From the NCBI RefSeq assembly GCF_025465995.1, contig NZ_JANLNY010000023.1, positions 1-64,000 of the forward strand: a stretch of 64,000 bases of DNA, written 5' to 3'. This document shows, piece after piece, positions 37,565 to 47,931 of this stretch. The notes beneath the pieces are model-generated. The model had not been told where the DNA came from. It saw nothing but the letters and a program-made list of their open reading frames with translations, and made no database searches. The translations under genes and the position numbers were made by a program. How positions within the stretch are numbered: the stretch's first letter is position 1; every line of letters starts with the position of its first letter. Source of the DNA: Pseudomonas sp. 5P_3.1_Bac2. GTDB lineage: Bacteria; Pseudomonadota; Gammaproteobacteria; Pseudomonadales; Pseudomonadaceae.

Positions 37565-38947
37565 TTAAGCGCCGTAACCGCCGCCCAGCACCTTGTACAA
37601 CTGCACTTGGTTTTGCAGTTGGCTGGACTGGTTTTGCAGCAAGCTATCGCGCGCCGAGAAGAAGCTCTGTTGGGCGCTGAGCACGGTGAGAATATCCGCC
37701 GAACCCTGGCTGTATTGCAGCTGCGCCAGCTCGAAGGCCTTCTGCGCGTAGGCTAGCACCTGACGCTGACTGTCGTACTGCTGCTGTCCTTCGCGCAGGG
37801 TGATCAGCGCATCCTCGACTTCCTGTAAGGCGACGATCACGGTCTTGCGATAGCCGTCTGCTAACTCGACATAACGCTCCTGGGACAACTCCAGCGCGCC
37901 CTTTAGCGCGCCGCCGCGGAAGATCGGCTGCAGCAGCGAGGCGCCCAAACTGCTGGCCAGGTTGCCGCTGTTAAACAGGTTGCTGAACACATCGGCGCTA
38001 TAGCCGCTGCTACCGCTCAAGCTCAGGCTGGGGAACAACGCCGCCCGCGCCGCGCCGATATCCGCATTGGCCGCCCGCAGGCGTGCTTCCTCAGCCTGAA
38101 TATCAGGACGGCGCAGCAGCAGCTCAGAGGGCAGCAAGCCCACCTGTTCTTGACTCAGCAGCAGGCCATTTAAGCTATCGGCCTTGATCTGCGCGGCAAA
38201 GCCTTGCGGCACCGTGCCAAGCAAAATCGCCAACGCATTTTCTGCGGTCTGACGCTGCTGGCGTAGCCCCGGAATCGCCGCGCGGCGTTGCTCGACCAAG
38301 GTTTGCTGTTGCAGCAACTCCAACTCACTGCTGGCCCCCAAGCGCGTCTTGGCCTCGGCGACTTTCAGCACTTGCTCGGCGTTGGCCAGGTTATCCACCG
38401 CGATGCGCTCACGCTCGCGCAGCTCCAGCACCTTGAGGTAACTGCTGGCGGTGGCAGCCGCCACGGTGAGCGCCACGGTGTCGCGCTCGTAGGCCGTGGC
38501 CAAAGCGTTTTGTTCACTGGCGCTGAGGTTGTTGCGGTTCTTGCCCCACACATCCAGCTCATAGCTGATCGACAGGCCGGCCGAGTAGGCATTGCGTACC
38601 CCACCGCCGCTGTTATCGGCGGCAAAGTTGCGGTTACCGACGAGGTTGCCACTGACGCTCGGTAACAGCGGCGCACCGGCTACGCGCGCTTGAATATCGG
38701 CCTGCCGCACACGGCTGATGGCGCTGGCCAGGTCCAGGTTGCCGGCTCCCGCGCGCTCGACAAAACGAGTCAGCTCCGTGCTGCCAAAGGCTTGCCACCA
38801 GCTGGCATCAACGCCATGGAGAGCCTGCGCGCCATGCTCAAACTGCGCCGGCAACGGCTGCTCAGGAGGGGTAAAAGTCGGCGCCAAATTGCAGCCAGCC
38901 AAGAGCAATGCAGCCACTAAAGGCAGAGGTTTAACCAGTAATTTCAT
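37565..38947 (-). CDS. Outer-membrane factor lipoprotein (OpmQ/NodT type)
   Basis: 460 residues from ATG 38947. Lipobox LLAGC places the lipid-anchored Cys at ~20. Two TolC-like repeats follow, with SYELDVWGKNRNNLSASEQ and the LLRRPDIQAEEARLRAANADIGAARAA pattern (listed in two parts, ~310-340), both NodT-family hallmarks. It forms the outer-membrane channel of the MacA/MacB system encoded directly upstream (5-bp gap to macB). The gene order adaptor-ABC-channel is that of pvdR-pvdT-opmQ in P. aeruginosa, which recycles pyoverdine; whether this is the same system here is uncertain because no pyoverdine genes are in the window. Confidence 0.88.
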   Translation of the reverse strand: MKLLVKPLPLVAALLLAGCNLAPTFTPPEQPLPAQFEHGAQALHGVDASWWQAFGSTELTRFVERAGAGNLDLASAISRVRQADIQARVAGAPLLPSVSGNLVGNRNFAADNSGGGVRNAYSAGLSISYELDVWGKNRNNLSASEQNALATAYERDTVALTVAAATASSYLKVLELRERERIAVDNLANAEQVLKVAEAKTRLGASSELELLQQQTLVEQRRAAIPGLRQQRQTAENALAILLGTVPQGFAAQIKADSLNGLLLSQEQVGLLPSELLLRRPDIQAEEARLRAANADIGAARAALFPSLSLSGSSGYSADVFSNLFNSGNLASSLGASLLQPIFRGGALKGALELSQERYVELADGYRKTVIVALQEVEDALITLREGQQQYDSQRQVLAYAQKAFELAQLQYSQGSADILTVLSAQQSFFSARDSLLQNQSSQLQNQVQLYKVLGGGYGA

Positions 38948-38952
38948 CAGAC

Positions 38953-40893
38953 TTAATCCGCCGCCAAGGCTTGTACAGGGTCGAGATGGGCCGCTTTGCG
39001 AGCCGGCATCAGGCCGAAAATAAGGCCGGTGGCAAAGGCGCAACCAAACGCCAACAGCACCGGTGCCAAGGTGAATTGCACAGCGGTGCCGAGCACTTGC
39101 AGCAACCAAGCGACGCCCAAGCCGAGCAGCACACCGAGCACCCCGCCAATGGCGGAAACCACCAAGGCCTCAGTAATGAACTGCTGGAGGATGTTGCCGG
39201 TGCGCGCACCGGTGGCCATACGAATACCAATCTCGCGGGTGCGCTCGGTGACGTTGACCAACATGATGTTCATCACGCCGATACCGCCGACCAACAGCGA
39301 AATCGCCGCAATCGAGCCGAGCAAAATGGTCAGGGTGTCCTGGGTCGCGGTCACCGCCTCAAGCAAGGATGCGGTGTTGCGAATCTGGAAATCCTCCACA
39401 TTGTTATGGCGCTTGAGCAGCTCCTGGCGGATGGTTTCTTCGCTGTCACTGATCAGCTCGACGTTGTCGATATAGGCGGTGATGCTCTGCACATAGCGCT
39501 GGCCGAATAGACGCAAACTGCCGGTGGAAAACGGCACCAAGGCCACGTCGTCCTGATCCTGCCCCCAGGGCGTAGCGCCCTTGGCGCTCATCACGCCGAT
39601 CACCTGAAACGGCACGTTCTGGATCAACAAATACTGGCCCACCGGGTTCTGCTCGGGGAACAGGTTTTGCGCCACGGTCTGGCCCAGCACGGTGACTGCC
39701 GCATAGGACTGCTCATCACTGCGACTGAAGAACGCGCCGCTGCTCAGCGGCCACTCGCGCACCAGCGGCATGCTGGCGTTAGTCGCAGTGATGCTGGTTT
39801 TGTAGTCGATATTGCCGGCACGCAGGGTCGCACTGCCTTGCAGCTCACCGAGGGCATCGCGCACGTTGGGCAACTTGGCCACCGCCTGAGCATCCTCCGG
39901 CGTCAGGGTCGCGGTCACGCCATCGGCGGAGCGCGGCATATTCGGCGCGCCGGGGCGAATCGACAGCAAGTTGGTGCCCATGGCGCTGATGCGCTCGACC
40001 ACGCTTTGCCGGGCGCCGTTACCCACGGCGAGCATGGCCACCACCGAGGCCACGCCGATGACGATGCCGAGCAACGTCAGTACGGTGCGGAACAAATTAG
40101 CCCGCAGCGCCCGCCCGGCCATGCGCACTGCTTCGCCCACATCGGCGCGGCTGATGGCACCGCCGTGACGGGCCAAATCCAACTGCAGCGCGCTCGTCAC
40201 CGGCGCCGACTGGGCGCCGCTGTCGGCGACGATCAAGCCATCGCGGATCTCGATTTGCCGGTCGGCATGGGCCGCCACTTCGCGGTCGTGGGTGATGATG
40301 ATTACTGTCTTGCCCTGAGCGGACAGCTCCTTAAGCAGAGCCAACACCTCTTGCCCGGACTTGCTGTCCAGCGCGCCAGTGGGCTCGTCGGCGAGGATCA
40401 CCTCGGCATCGTTCATCAACGCCCGGGCAATCGACACCCGTTGCTGCTGCCCACCGGAAAGCTGGCTGGGACGGTTAGCTAACCGCTCGGCCAAACCTAA
40501 GCGGCTGAGCAAATCCTTGGCCCGCACATGGCGCTGGGCGGCGGGCTGGCCGGCGTAGATCGCCGGGATCTCGACGTTCTCCAAGGCATTGCTGCTGGAG
40601 ATCAGGTTGTAGCTCTGGAACACAAAGCCAAAGGCCTCGCGACGCAGCGCGGCCAAACCGTCGGTGTCCAGCACGGCAACCTTGTGCCCGGCAAACAGGT
40701 ACTCGCCCGTACTGGGTTTATCCAGGCAGCCGAGGATGTTCATCAGGGTACTTTTACCCGAACCGGAGGCGCCCATGATGGCGACAAACTCGCCACGCTG
40801 GATGTCGAGGTCGATGCCATGCAGCACCTGCACCTCAAGCTCACCGGTACTAAAGCGGCGGGTTATGCCGCGCAGAGAAATTAATGCGCTCAT
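38953..40893 (-). CDS. macB: MacB/PvdT-type ABC exporter
   Basis: 646 residues. An N-terminal ATPase (~1-230: Walker [10 protein letters not shown], signature LSGGQQQR, Walker [12 protein letters not shown]) is fused to a four-helix FtsX-like permease with a large periplasmic domain (~290-515). The C-terminal GxxxGxxxA-rich helices end in [20 protein letters not shown], a typical MacB ending. MacB drives extrusion from the periplasm through a TolC-like channel. It sits between the adaptor (10-bp gap) and the OpmQ-like channel. Confidence 0.93.
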   Translation of the reverse strand: MSALISLRGITRRFSTGELEVQVLHGIDLDIQRGEFVAIMGASGSGKSTLMNILGCLDKPSTGEYLFAGHKVAVLDTDGLAALRREAFGFVFQSYNLISSSNALENVEIPAIYAGQPAAQRHVRAKDLLSRLGLAERLANRPSQLSGGQQQRVSIARALMNDAEVILADEPTGALDSKSGQEVLALLKELSAQGKTVIIITHDREVAAHADRQIEIRDGLIVADSGAQSAPVTSALQLDLARHGGAISRADVGEAVRMAGRALRANLFRTVLTLLGIVIGVASVVAMLAVGNGARQSVVERISAMGTNLLSIRPGAPNMPRSADGVTATLTPEDAQAVAKLPNVRDALGELQGSATLRAGNIDYKTSITATNASMPLVREWPLSSGAFFSRSDEQSYAAVTVLGQTVAQNLFPEQNPVGQYLLIQNVPFQVIGVMSAKGATPWGQDQDDVALVPFSTGSLRLFGQRYVQSITAYIDNVELISDSEETIRQELLKRHNNVEDFQIRNTASLLEAVTATQDTLTILLGSIAAISLLVGGIGVMNIMLVNVTERTREIGIRMATGARTGNILQQFITEALVVSAIGGVLGVLLGLGVAWLLQVLGTAVQFTLAPVLLAFGCAFATGLIFGLMPARKAAHLDPVQALAAD

Positions 40894-40903
40894 GATTCAG
40901 GCC

Positions 40904-42097
40904 TTAGAAACGTGGACCGCCCATACGCCGACCACTGCCCGGCCCCTGCCCTTCAGCAGCGGCAGGACGCGGCGCTATCACTGGCTGAGTAGCCGCCAGT
41001 TGTTCGCCCTCAGCAATCCCTTCCAGCACCTGCGCGCTGACCCGGTCACGCAGCCCGATCTTGACCATGCGCTCGACCGGTTTGCCGTTCTCCAGGACCT
41101 GCAAACGGAACATGACCCCGCCCTCAGTGGGCCGGCCGCGACGGTTTTGCAGGACCGCCACGGGGATGGTCAGCACGTTGTCGGCCTTGGCATTAACGAA
41201 GAACACCTGGGCGCTCATCTGCGTCATCAGCTTGCCGTCGGGGTTGTCCACATCGAACTGGGCGTTGTACAGCACCACGTTATTGGTCACTGTCGGCGTC
41301 GGCAGAATCTGCCGCAGCGTCGCTTGCCAGCGCTGGGTTTGGCCGAGGGTGGTGAAGTACACCGGCATGCCGACTTTGAGCTTGCCGATATCGGCTTCCG
41401 AGACTTGGGTATCGACGGTCATGCGCGCCAGATTGGCGATCTGCACCAGCACCGGCGCTTGCTGATTAGCGTTCAGGGTCTGGCCTTGCTTGGCCGACTG
41501 CGAGACCACGGTGCCGCTCATGGGCGCATAGATTTTGGTGTAGCCCAGGTTGGTGCGATCCTCTTCCAAGCCCGCTTCGGTCTGGGCAATCTGCGCTTGC
41601 AGGGCTTCGATTTGGGCACCCTTGACCTTCACATCGGCCTGGGCGGTTTGCAGCAACTCCTGGCTGGTGGCCTTCTCGGCAAACAGGGCTTGCTGACGCT
41701 TAAGCTGAATCTGCGCCAGCTCCAGTTGCGCCTGGGTTTGCTTAAGCTGGGCGCGCTGGTTGGTCAGCTGCGCTTGCGAAGCGATCACCTTGGCCTGCAT
41801 CAGCCGTGGATCGATCTCGGCCAGCAACTGCCCTTCCTTAACCTCTTCACCCAAGGCCACATGCAGCTTCAGCAGTTGCCCGGAAACCTGCGCACCGACA
41901 TCCACATAGTCCAGCGGCTGCAACGTGCCAAGAGCCGTGGTGGTGTCTTCGATATTGCCGATAGCGGCCTTAACCGGCGCTACTTGGCTGGCCGCCTGAG
42001 CGTCACGATTGAAGTACCACGCACAGCCCGCAACGGCGACAAGCAAGGCGACAGGGATTAATAAACGGGGAGCAAACAAGCTTTTACGCAGCGACAT
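40904..42097 (-). CDS. macA: MacA/PvdR-type periplasmic adaptor
   Basis: 397 residues from ATG 42097. An N-terminal anchor (~8-30) is followed by a lipoyl/barrel-sandwich domain, a long coiled-coil hairpin (~95-170, Gln/Ala rich) and beta-barrel and membrane-proximal domains (GQTLNANQQAPVLVQIANLA, MTVDTQVSEADIGKL). The ending is Gly/Arg rich (GQGPGSGRRMGG). It joins MacB to the outer-membrane channel. First gene of the three-gene operon; the leader in front of it has no obvious Shine-Dalgarno sequence. There is no Fur-like site that I can see. Confidence 0.92.
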   Translation of the reverse strand: MSLRKSLFAPRLLIPVALLVAVAGCAWYFNRDAQAASQVAPVKAAIGNIEDTTTALGTLQPLDYVDVGAQVSGQLLKLHVALGEEVKEGQLLAEIDPRLMQAKVIASQAQLTNQRAQLKQTQAQLELAQIQLKRQQALFAEKATSQELLQTAQADVKVKGAQIEALQAQIAQTEAGLEEDRTNLGYTKIYAPMSGTVVSQSAKQGQTLNANQQAPVLVQIANLARMTVDTQVSEADIGKLKVGMPVYFTTLGQTQRWQATLRQILPTPTVTNNVVLYNAQFDVDNPDGKLMTQMSAQVFFVNAKADNVLTIPVAVLQNRRGRPTEGGVMFRLQVLENGKPVERMVKIGLRDRVSAQVLEGIAEGEQLAATQPVIAPRPAAAEGQGPGSGRRMGGPRF

Positions 42098-42268
42098 AGC
42101 AAGGAATATCCAGCTCAAGGGGCAAGATCAATAATCTGGCCGCCATCCTAGGCAATGCACTTGTCAGACAAAACCCAGCTAAGGGTAAATGATAGGTAAA
42201 GCCGGCTTTACCCAACCGCGATCCGAGGCGGTTTTTACCCTCTTCGAGAGCACACCCCCGCCCACCCC

Positions 42269-42789
42269 GTAGGGTGGTTTAGCCGCGCAGCGGCGTAAGC
42301 CACCACCACCCGCACGGCCAATCCCAAGTCTGATTTACCTACCGGATTACGCCCGCTGCGCGAGCTAATCCAGGCTACAGATCTCCCCCCTATTCGCTGA
42401 GCCGCCATCCCGTAGGGTGGTTGGCCGCAGCCAGCCACCGGCGCCACACTGCCAATCCCGAGGCGATTTACCTCCCGGATTACGCCCGCTGCGCGGGCTA
42501 ATCCAGGCTACGGGCTAATCCGCCCTATTCGCTGAACCGCCACCCGTAGGGTGGTTGGCCGCAGCCAGCCAACGTCGTCACAGCGTCGATCCCAAGGCTG
42601 ATTACCTCCCGGATTACACACGCTGCGCGAGCTAATCCAGGCTACAGATCTACCCCCCTATTCGCTGAGGCGCCTCCCGTAGGGTGGTTGGCCGCAGCCA
42701 GCCACCGTCGCCACACTGCCAATCCCAAGGCCGATTACTATTCGCTGAGCCCCCTCCCCGTAGGGTGGTTGGCCGTAGCCAGCCACCGT
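42269..42789. repeat. Tandem array of GTAG-hairpin repeats (~134-143 bp units)
   Basis: Five GTAGGGTGG starts on the plus strand (42269, 42412, 42546, 42679, 42760) open hairpins such as GGTTGGC-CGCA-GCCAGCC. Each of the first three is followed ~100 bp later by a reverse-orientation hairpin (CGGATTACGCCCGC...GGGCTAATCC ending in CTAC). Units 4 and 5 are truncated: the fourth lacks the reverse hairpin and the fifth is only its forward hairpin. Reading frames inside are artefacts of the repeat. Confidence 0.9.
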
Positions 42790-43007
42790 CGTCACAGCAT
42801 CGACTCCAGAGCCGGATACGGGGATGCCAGCCAAACAAACGGGACGTATCAGCGCAGTTCAATTACCGCGAAACAAGGTGTTTGGATCAGCACTTCAGGG
42901 CAGTTACAGGCGGGGTTATCCACGAGCGGATGCACAACTTGTTTTAACAGACCGCTCGGAAGGCCCCTCTCGGCTGACAAAGAAGAGCCATCGTGCGAGG
43001 TAAAATA
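42790..43007. other. Gene-free stretch between the repeat array and the DUF3325 gene
   Basis: No gene or clear regulatory site is visible here. It follows the truncated last unit of the array and precedes the end of the minus-strand DUF3649-PepSY-DUF3325 operon. There is no good terminator hairpin. Confidence 0.4.
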
Positions 43008-43334
43008 TCAGTGACCTGTCTTAGTCCATATCAACAGCAGCCTCAGCCACTGGGCACGCCATGCAAGCAGCAGAGTAATCAGAACGGCGGATACGGCCTG
43101 TAACATGAACCATACCAACACGGCGATGGAGGGTCTGTCGGTCAGACAGCACATGACGCCGGACAGGATCAGGCAGATGTAACCAAGGACCCGCATGGCT
43201 CTGGACTTACCAGCGCTTAGTGGGTCTTTGCACGCCAGCACTTGCCGCCAATGCACGTCGAGACTTAGAGCCAACCACCCCATACCGATAATGGCGAACG
43301 CCAGGGCCAAGAGATGCAGCAGCAGATTAGCCAT
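43008..43334 (-). CDS. DUF3325 small membrane protein
   Basis: 108 residues from ATG 43334, with three hydrophobic helices and a short cytosolic loop. The N-terminal pattern LLALAFAIIGMGWLALSLDVHW fits DUF3325 (shown over ~6-27; first 20 residues LLALAFAIIGMGWLALSLDV). Its ATG overlaps the end of the PepSY gene by 8 bases, so it is translated with it. The family is always found at the end of TonB-receptor/DUF3649/PepSY operons, and its function is unknown. Confidence 0.85.
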   Translation of the reverse strand: MANLLLHLLALAFAIIGMGWLALSLDVHWRQVLACKDPLSAGKSRAMRVLGYICLILSGVMCCLTDRPSIAVLVWFMLQAVSAVLITLLLAWRAQWLRLLLIWTKTGH

Positions 43335-45006
43335 GCGCCACCTCCGCTGTACTGGGCGCAGCCACCCAGCTGTGCCGTGCCAGTTTACGTGCGGCGTACA
43401 GCGCAACAGCGGCACTGGCTATTAGGCTCAGGTCAACACCTGCCACAGGCCAATAAGGTTGGGTAAACAGGGTTTTGAGCAAGTGATCGCCAGTACCGAT
43501 CCAGTTCAGCCCAACCGCCGCCAGCGCCAACCCAGCAACAATCCAGCATTGCTCACGCCAAGCCGGATTAAACCGCGCTTGAGCCACTGGCGCGCTGCGC
43601 CAAAAGGCATGCAACAGGGCAACACCCCAGCTCAACCAAAAACTCATCTTCTCCCAATCTGCCTTGGCTGCCAGCTCAGGCGCAAGCAAGCGATTGACGG
43701 TGAGCATGGCCAAGGTAGCGATTAGCATCCCGGTCACAAAGGTCACAGCCAGTGCGTCTACGATCCGGCTGCCCTGCCCGCCCAGCTCGGCATGCTTACG
43801 CTTACGCTTCTCGACAAAGAAGATAAAACCCGTGGCGATACAAACGCAGCCCAGCAACCCACCTAGCAAATAGAGCCAACGCAGTAACCAGTGCTCGAAG
43901 TGCTGCAAATGCAAACCAGTGAGAAACTCGTTGATACTCCCCACCGCGCTCGGGTCTGGGTCTTCGCGCAGGACCTCCCCGGTGCTGGCTTTAAAGTGAA
44001 TGGCCTGGCCCACCAGCGCAACGCGATCACTGCCGGCGCGGTACAGGCTGACGTAGCCATTAGCGTCTTGCCAGTGTTCGATGGTCAGCAGCCCCACGTC
44101 GCCCGGCATATCACGCTGCGCCCAGCGCCGTTTGGCTTCGGCGACCATGGCATCCACTGAGGCCAATGGCGCATATACACCGGCAGGCTCATGGGGCAAA
44201 CCCGTGTGCTCTGCTTCGCTGACTTCATGTTGCTTATGCAACGGCTGTAGCAGGGTATGGCTCACCGGAAAATACAGCGCGCCGGCAAAGATCACTAACC
44301 CGGTAAAGGCAAAGAAGAAATGGAATGGCAGCGCCACGACCCCGGTGAGGTTATGCAAATCAAGGGCACTGCGCTGGGGGCGCTTCCAGGGGCGAAAAGT
44401 GAAGAACTCGCGAAAAACCTTGCGATGGATCACCACACCGCTCACCAAGGCAACCAACATACACAGACTGGCCAGCGCCACGACCCAATAGCCCAAAGCC
44501 ATCCAAGACCAATTCAGGTGGTAGTGCATGGGGAAGAACCAGGCCGTACCAATGTTGAGCTTGTTGCTTTGCAGGAAATCGCCGGTGCGCGGGTCGACAG
44601 TTTCCCAACCGTGCACATGGGCGTGATCATCGCTTTGATCTTTAAGCTTGTTGGGTACCGCATATTCACCACCGATCTGCAGCAACGGGTCGCGGTGCGT
44701 GGTGTAGGCGTAAAGCGAGACCATTGGCAGCGTTTGCGCCGGTGGCAAGTCGCCGATCACGCGCTGCTGGGTGGCGGCATAGTCCACCGGCTGAGGTTTT
44801 AGCTTGTCGTAAATCGGCCGCAGCTGCTTGTCAAAGCTAGGCAGCGGTTGTGGTTCGAAACGGGTTTCGGGGACAGCCCAGCGATCAATTTCCCGGTCAA
44901 ATACAGAGAGCGCGCCAAAAAAGAAGGCAACCATCAGAACAAAGCCCAGCACCAGCCCAAGCCAGGTGTGTAGCCATGTCATGCTGTGACGAAAGGTGGC
45001 AAACAT
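43327..45006 (-). CDS. PepSY-TM (PiuB-like) inner-membrane protein
   Basis: 559 residues. An N-terminal helix with WLHTWLGLVLGF (~11-22) is followed by a periplasmic PepSY domain, paired helices with conserved His (FPMHYHLNWSWMALGYW, ~158-174; DLHNLTGVVALPFHFFF, ~216-232), a second PepSY domain and four C-terminal helices. The histidine pattern suggests haem binding and a role in ferric-siderophore reduction at the inner membrane, as proposed for PiuB/FoxB-type proteins (inference for this protein). It is in an operon with DUF3649 (13 bp upstream) and DUF3325. Confidence 0.88.
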   Translation of the reverse strand: MFATFRHSMTWLHTWLGLVLGFVLMVAFFFGALSVFDREIDRWAVPETRFEPQPLPSFDKQLRPIYDKLKPQPVDYAATQQRVIGDLPPAQTLPMVSLYAYTTHRDPLLQIGGEYAVPNKLKDQSDDHAHVHGWETVDPRTGDFLQSNKLNIGTAWFFPMHYHLNWSWMALGYWVVALASLCMLVALVSGVVIHRKVFREFFTFRPWKRPQRSALDLHNLTGVVALPFHFFFAFTGLVIFAGALYFPVSHTLLQPLHKQHEVSEAEHTGLPHEPAGVYAPLASVDAMVAEAKRRWAQRDMPGDVGLLTIEHWQDANGYVSLYRAGSDRVALVGQAIHFKASTGEVLREDPDPSAVGSINEFLTGLHLQHFEHWLLRWLYLLGGLLGCVCIATGFIFFVEKRKRKHAELGGQGSRIVDALAVTFVTGMLIATLAMLTVNRLLAPELAAKADWEKMSFWLSWGVALLHAFWRSAPVAQARFNPAWREQCWIVAGLALAAVGLNWIGTGDHLLKTLFTQPYWPVAGVDLSLIASAAVALYAARKLARHSWVAAPSTAEVAHG

Positions 45007-45019
45007 CGTGCTAGTTCCT

Positions 45020-45352
45020 TTAAGACAAAAGCAGTTTTTGCAACTGCAAGGCGGCGGGGATCATGACGACGGCACCGCCACCTAAAACCAACCAAACCCG
45101 CGCCGTACTAGCAGCAGCAAACGCCCATAGGAATAGGGCGAGGTACAGCAAAAAACTCAGCAAAAGCATGCCGTGCTCGGCGTCGTGATAGTCCACCTGC
45201 AACCAAGACAGCAGCACAACCCCTAAGCTCACGAAGCCCCAGGTGAAGGCATAGCCGCCCAGCAAAGCCAGCAGCAGGCGGTGCGCAATGGCCCAGCCAC
45301 TGGGCTGGCCCGCTGCGCAGGCCGTTGGTTGTTTACGTAAAGAGTCAGTCAT
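45020..45352 (-). CDS. DUF3649 small membrane protein
   Basis: 110 residues with three predicted helices (about 25-45, 58-75 and 85-105) after a hydrophilic N-terminus. It fits DUF3649, sometimes labelled an iron transporter because it is always next to TonB receptors. It is the first of three overlapping or closely spaced genes. The 193 bp to the receptor stop hold no obvious site. Confidence 0.82.
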   Translation of the reverse strand: MTDSLRKQPTACAAGQPSGWAIAHRLLLALLGGYAFTWGFVSLGVVLLSWLQVDYHDAEHGMLLLSFLLYLALFLWAFAAASTARVWLVLGGGAVVMIPAALQLQKLLLS

Positions 45353-45545
45353 TGCCTATGGCCTGTATCCGATGCGCTGTAGCGGACGTAACGTGCCCAG
45401 AAACGATGCAGCCTGGATCAGCCATAGGCTGCCAGGCTCACATAGGTGTGATGCTTTCGCGCTTATCTGCTCTGGCTAATTAGCGCCAGCCCTGACCTCC
45501 AGGGCCGACGCAGCCAATCGCAAGCGTTCGCACAAACTCGCAGGG

Positions 45546-47657
45546 TTACCAGTTGTAGCTCAACTTAGCCGTGACTTCGCGGCCGGGGTTGTAGTAATCC
45601 GCCGTGCCAGAACCCACCACATGCTGCTCATCAAACAGGTTGCTGACGTTAACGGCGAGGTCCGTGCCTTTGACGATCTGATAGTTGAATGCAGCGTCGT
45701 AAATCACCTCTGCATCACTTTTTGCGCTGTTGTCTGCATCGAAGTAGTAGCCGCCGGTATAGCGCGCACCCAAACCAACACTCATGCGGGTACCGGGCAG
45801 GGTGTAATAGCTCCACAGCGAGGCCGAATGCTTAGGTGCAACAGTGAACTCTTTGCCTTTGAGTGAAGTACCGTCGCGCAGGGTCCCCTTGACCACCTCG
45901 GACTCCATATAGGAGTAGCCACCGATCAAGCTCAGATGTTCAGTGACTTCAACCTTGGCTTCCAGATCCAGACCTTTAACCCGCGACTCACCGATAGTTT
46001 CACGCTCGATGGTGCCGTTGTCCTGCACCACGGCAATGGTGATGTCCTCTTGATTCAGGTCATACACCGCAGCGGAGAACAGCGCATTCAGTTGGGTGGG
46101 CGCGTACTTAACGCCGATCTCGTACTGTTTGCCGCGTTCAGGCGTAACGCCAATAGTTGGCGGCGCCACTGATTCAACCATGCTGATATAGGTGGACACC
46201 TCATCGGTGACTTTATACGTCAAGGCGCCACGAACTGAGGTTTCCGAAAAATCGTCAGAAGCCCTGCTCCCAGTGATATCGGCACTGGACAGCTCCATCG
46301 AATCGTTACGAATACCACCGGTAATGATGAAGCGGTCAATGGAGAAGTTCTGCTGCAGGAACACGGCTTTGGTGGTGTAGTCCTGCTTGTTGCGGCTGTA
46401 GATGCTTAGGCTGGACGGCGCGCCGCTGTAGACCGGGTTAGCCAGATCAATCGGTGCCGCCGCGCCGTAGAAAGAGCTGTCCTTAGTGGACGCATCACGG
46501 TACTCAATACCGGTCAAGGTACTGCTGTCGAAATGCTCAAAGCGTGCATCGTATTGCAGCATCAGATTGCCGATAAATTCCTCTGCCTCACTGTCCGTAC
46601 CGAAATAAGCTCGATCAGTCAGCGGGGTAGCAGCATAGTCGGCCAGATAGATGTAGCCGAAATCATCAGTCAGCTCGCTGTAGCGCATGTTGCTGGTCAG
46701 GGTGAAGCCGTTATCAAAATCATGGGTCAACGCACCCGTGAGGCTAGTGCGCTCCACGTCGTGATAGTTGAAATCCGGCTCGCCAAAGAATTCATCCCGG
46801 TCATACTTCTGCCCCACCGGATAGCCGCCACTGTTGGGGCTGCTGTCACTCTTGAGGTGGTCGAAAATCAGGCTCGCAGAGGTGTAGTCAGTCGGCTTCC
46901 AGGTCATCCCGGTCATGATGAAATCATTGTCATCACGGGAATGGTCGTACTCGCGCTCACTGTCCTGAAACTTACCGGTCAGGCGAAATGCAAGGGTGTC
47001 GTCCACCCCCAGCGTATCCCCGACATCAACCCCAGCCTCGGCATGATTGTAAGAGCCGTAGGTAAGGTAACCTTCGCCGAAACGCTCAAAGCGTGGCCGT
47101 TTACTCACGAAGTTAACCGAGCCACCTGGGTCAGCAGGGCCAAATAGGGTTGAGTTAGCACCGCGCAACACTTCGATGCGCTCATAGGCAAATGGCTCTT
47201 CACGCACACCGCGCATGGAGCCGAGCGTCATACCATCACGATAGGTCGTGGCCTGAAAGCCACGGATTTTGAAGTAGTCGTTACGGTCATCGGTACCGTA
47301 AAAATCGGTTATCACACCCGGGGTGTACTGCAGCACCTCTTCTGTGGTGCTAGCGCTGCGCTGCTGAATTTCTTTGGAGGTGATGACCGAAACCGAGGCG
47401 GGTGTATCCAGCACGCTGGTCGCCACTTTGCCACCGACCCACAACTCCTGAGCCACAACAGTATCCGCATCGGACGGTTCAAGCGCTTTAGCGTTGATAA
47501 TGATGGGGGACAGGCGATAGTCCTCCTGCACCTCAGCGACGCTGCCCTCTTGCGCCCAAACTGCAAGCGGCGCACTTAAAAATGGCGCACACAGCATTAC
47601 AGCGGTCGGCCTCCAGGATTTATGCCCATTGAAGCGACGCGTTTTATGTTGGCTCAT
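45546..47657 (-). CDS. TonB-dependent siderophore receptor (FhuA/FoxA-type)
   Basis: 703 residues. Signal peptide ends at VWAQ (~35). The plug (~75-190) has DTPASVSVITSKEIQQRSA, QYTPGVITDFYGTDDRND, IRGFQATTYRDGMTLGSMRG and RIEVLRGANSTLFGPADPGG, the hydroxamate-type signatures of FhuA/FoxA/FegA. The barrel ends NW (AKLSYNW, terminal Trp). A good Fur-like box is upstream. With DUF3649, PepSY and DUF3325 downstream it forms the usual xenosiderophore module. Which hydroxamate is used is unknown. Confidence 0.88.
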   Translation of the reverse strand: MSQHKTRRFNGHKSWRPTAVMLCAPFLSAPLAVWAQEGSVAEVQEDYRLSPIIINAKALEPSDADTVVAQELWVGGKVATSVLDTPASVSVITSKEIQQRSASTTEEVLQYTPGVITDFYGTDDRNDYFKIRGFQATTYRDGMTLGSMRGVREEPFAYERIEVLRGANSTLFGPADPGGSVNFVSKRPRFERFGEGYLTYGSYNHAEAGVDVGDTLGVDDTLAFRLTGKFQDSEREYDHSRDDNDFIMTGMTWKPTDYTSASLIFDHLKSDSSPNSGGYPVGQKYDRDEFFGEPDFNYHDVERTSLTGALTHDFDNGFTLTSNMRYSELTDDFGYIYLADYAATPLTDRAYFGTDSEAEEFIGNLMLQYDARFEHFDSSTLTGIEYRDASTKDSSFYGAAAPIDLANPVYSGAPSSLSIYSRNKQDYTTKAVFLQQNFSIDRFIITGGIRNDSMELSSADITGSRASDDFSETSVRGALTYKVTDEVSTYISMVESVAPPTIGVTPERGKQYEIGVKYAPTQLNALFSAAVYDLNQEDITIAVVQDNGTIERETIGESRVKGLDLEAKVEVTEHLSLIGGYSYMESEVVKGTLRDGTSLKGKEFTVAPKHSASLWSYYTLPGTRMSVGLGARYTGGYYFDADNSAKSDAEVIYDAAFNYQIVKGTDLAVNVSNLFDEQHVVGSGTADYYNPGREVTAKLSYNW

Positions 47658-47707
47658 TTAGTCCCGCCCAAAGCTGTACGTTAGTTTTGTCTTACATTAT
47701 CTGTAGT

Positions 47708-47738
47708 TATTGATAAAAATAAAGATTCTCATTTAGAT
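47708..47738 (-). promoter_or_regulatory. Fur-like operator before the hydroxamate receptor
   Basis: On the minus strand the stretch reads aatgagaatctttatttttatc, here quoted as aatgagaatctttattttta (47712-47731 region), close to the AAATGAGAATNATTATTATC form of Pseudomonas Fur sites. It lies ~55-80 bp before the receptor start. Confidence 0.72.
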
Positions 47739-47931
47739 ATGTGAACCTCTTATCAAAACAGAAAACCGCACTTCTTCAGGGGATAAATCCACTATCGCGC
47801 CACTCTCTCCGTAAGCTCTGCATTGAGCTTTGCCAGATGCTCGCGTCATCATCAGCCCATGCTTTGCGCCCTGAAAAAACATCCCTGATCGGGTGCCTCG
47901 CCTAGGCGCTACAGGTTTTTACAGACACAAA

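Noticed and set aside
42684..43014. Frames of 87 and 108 aa after the 42-kb repeats
   Set aside because: Their N-terminal halves are repeat-derived and similar in both frames, and neither has a ribosome-binding site.
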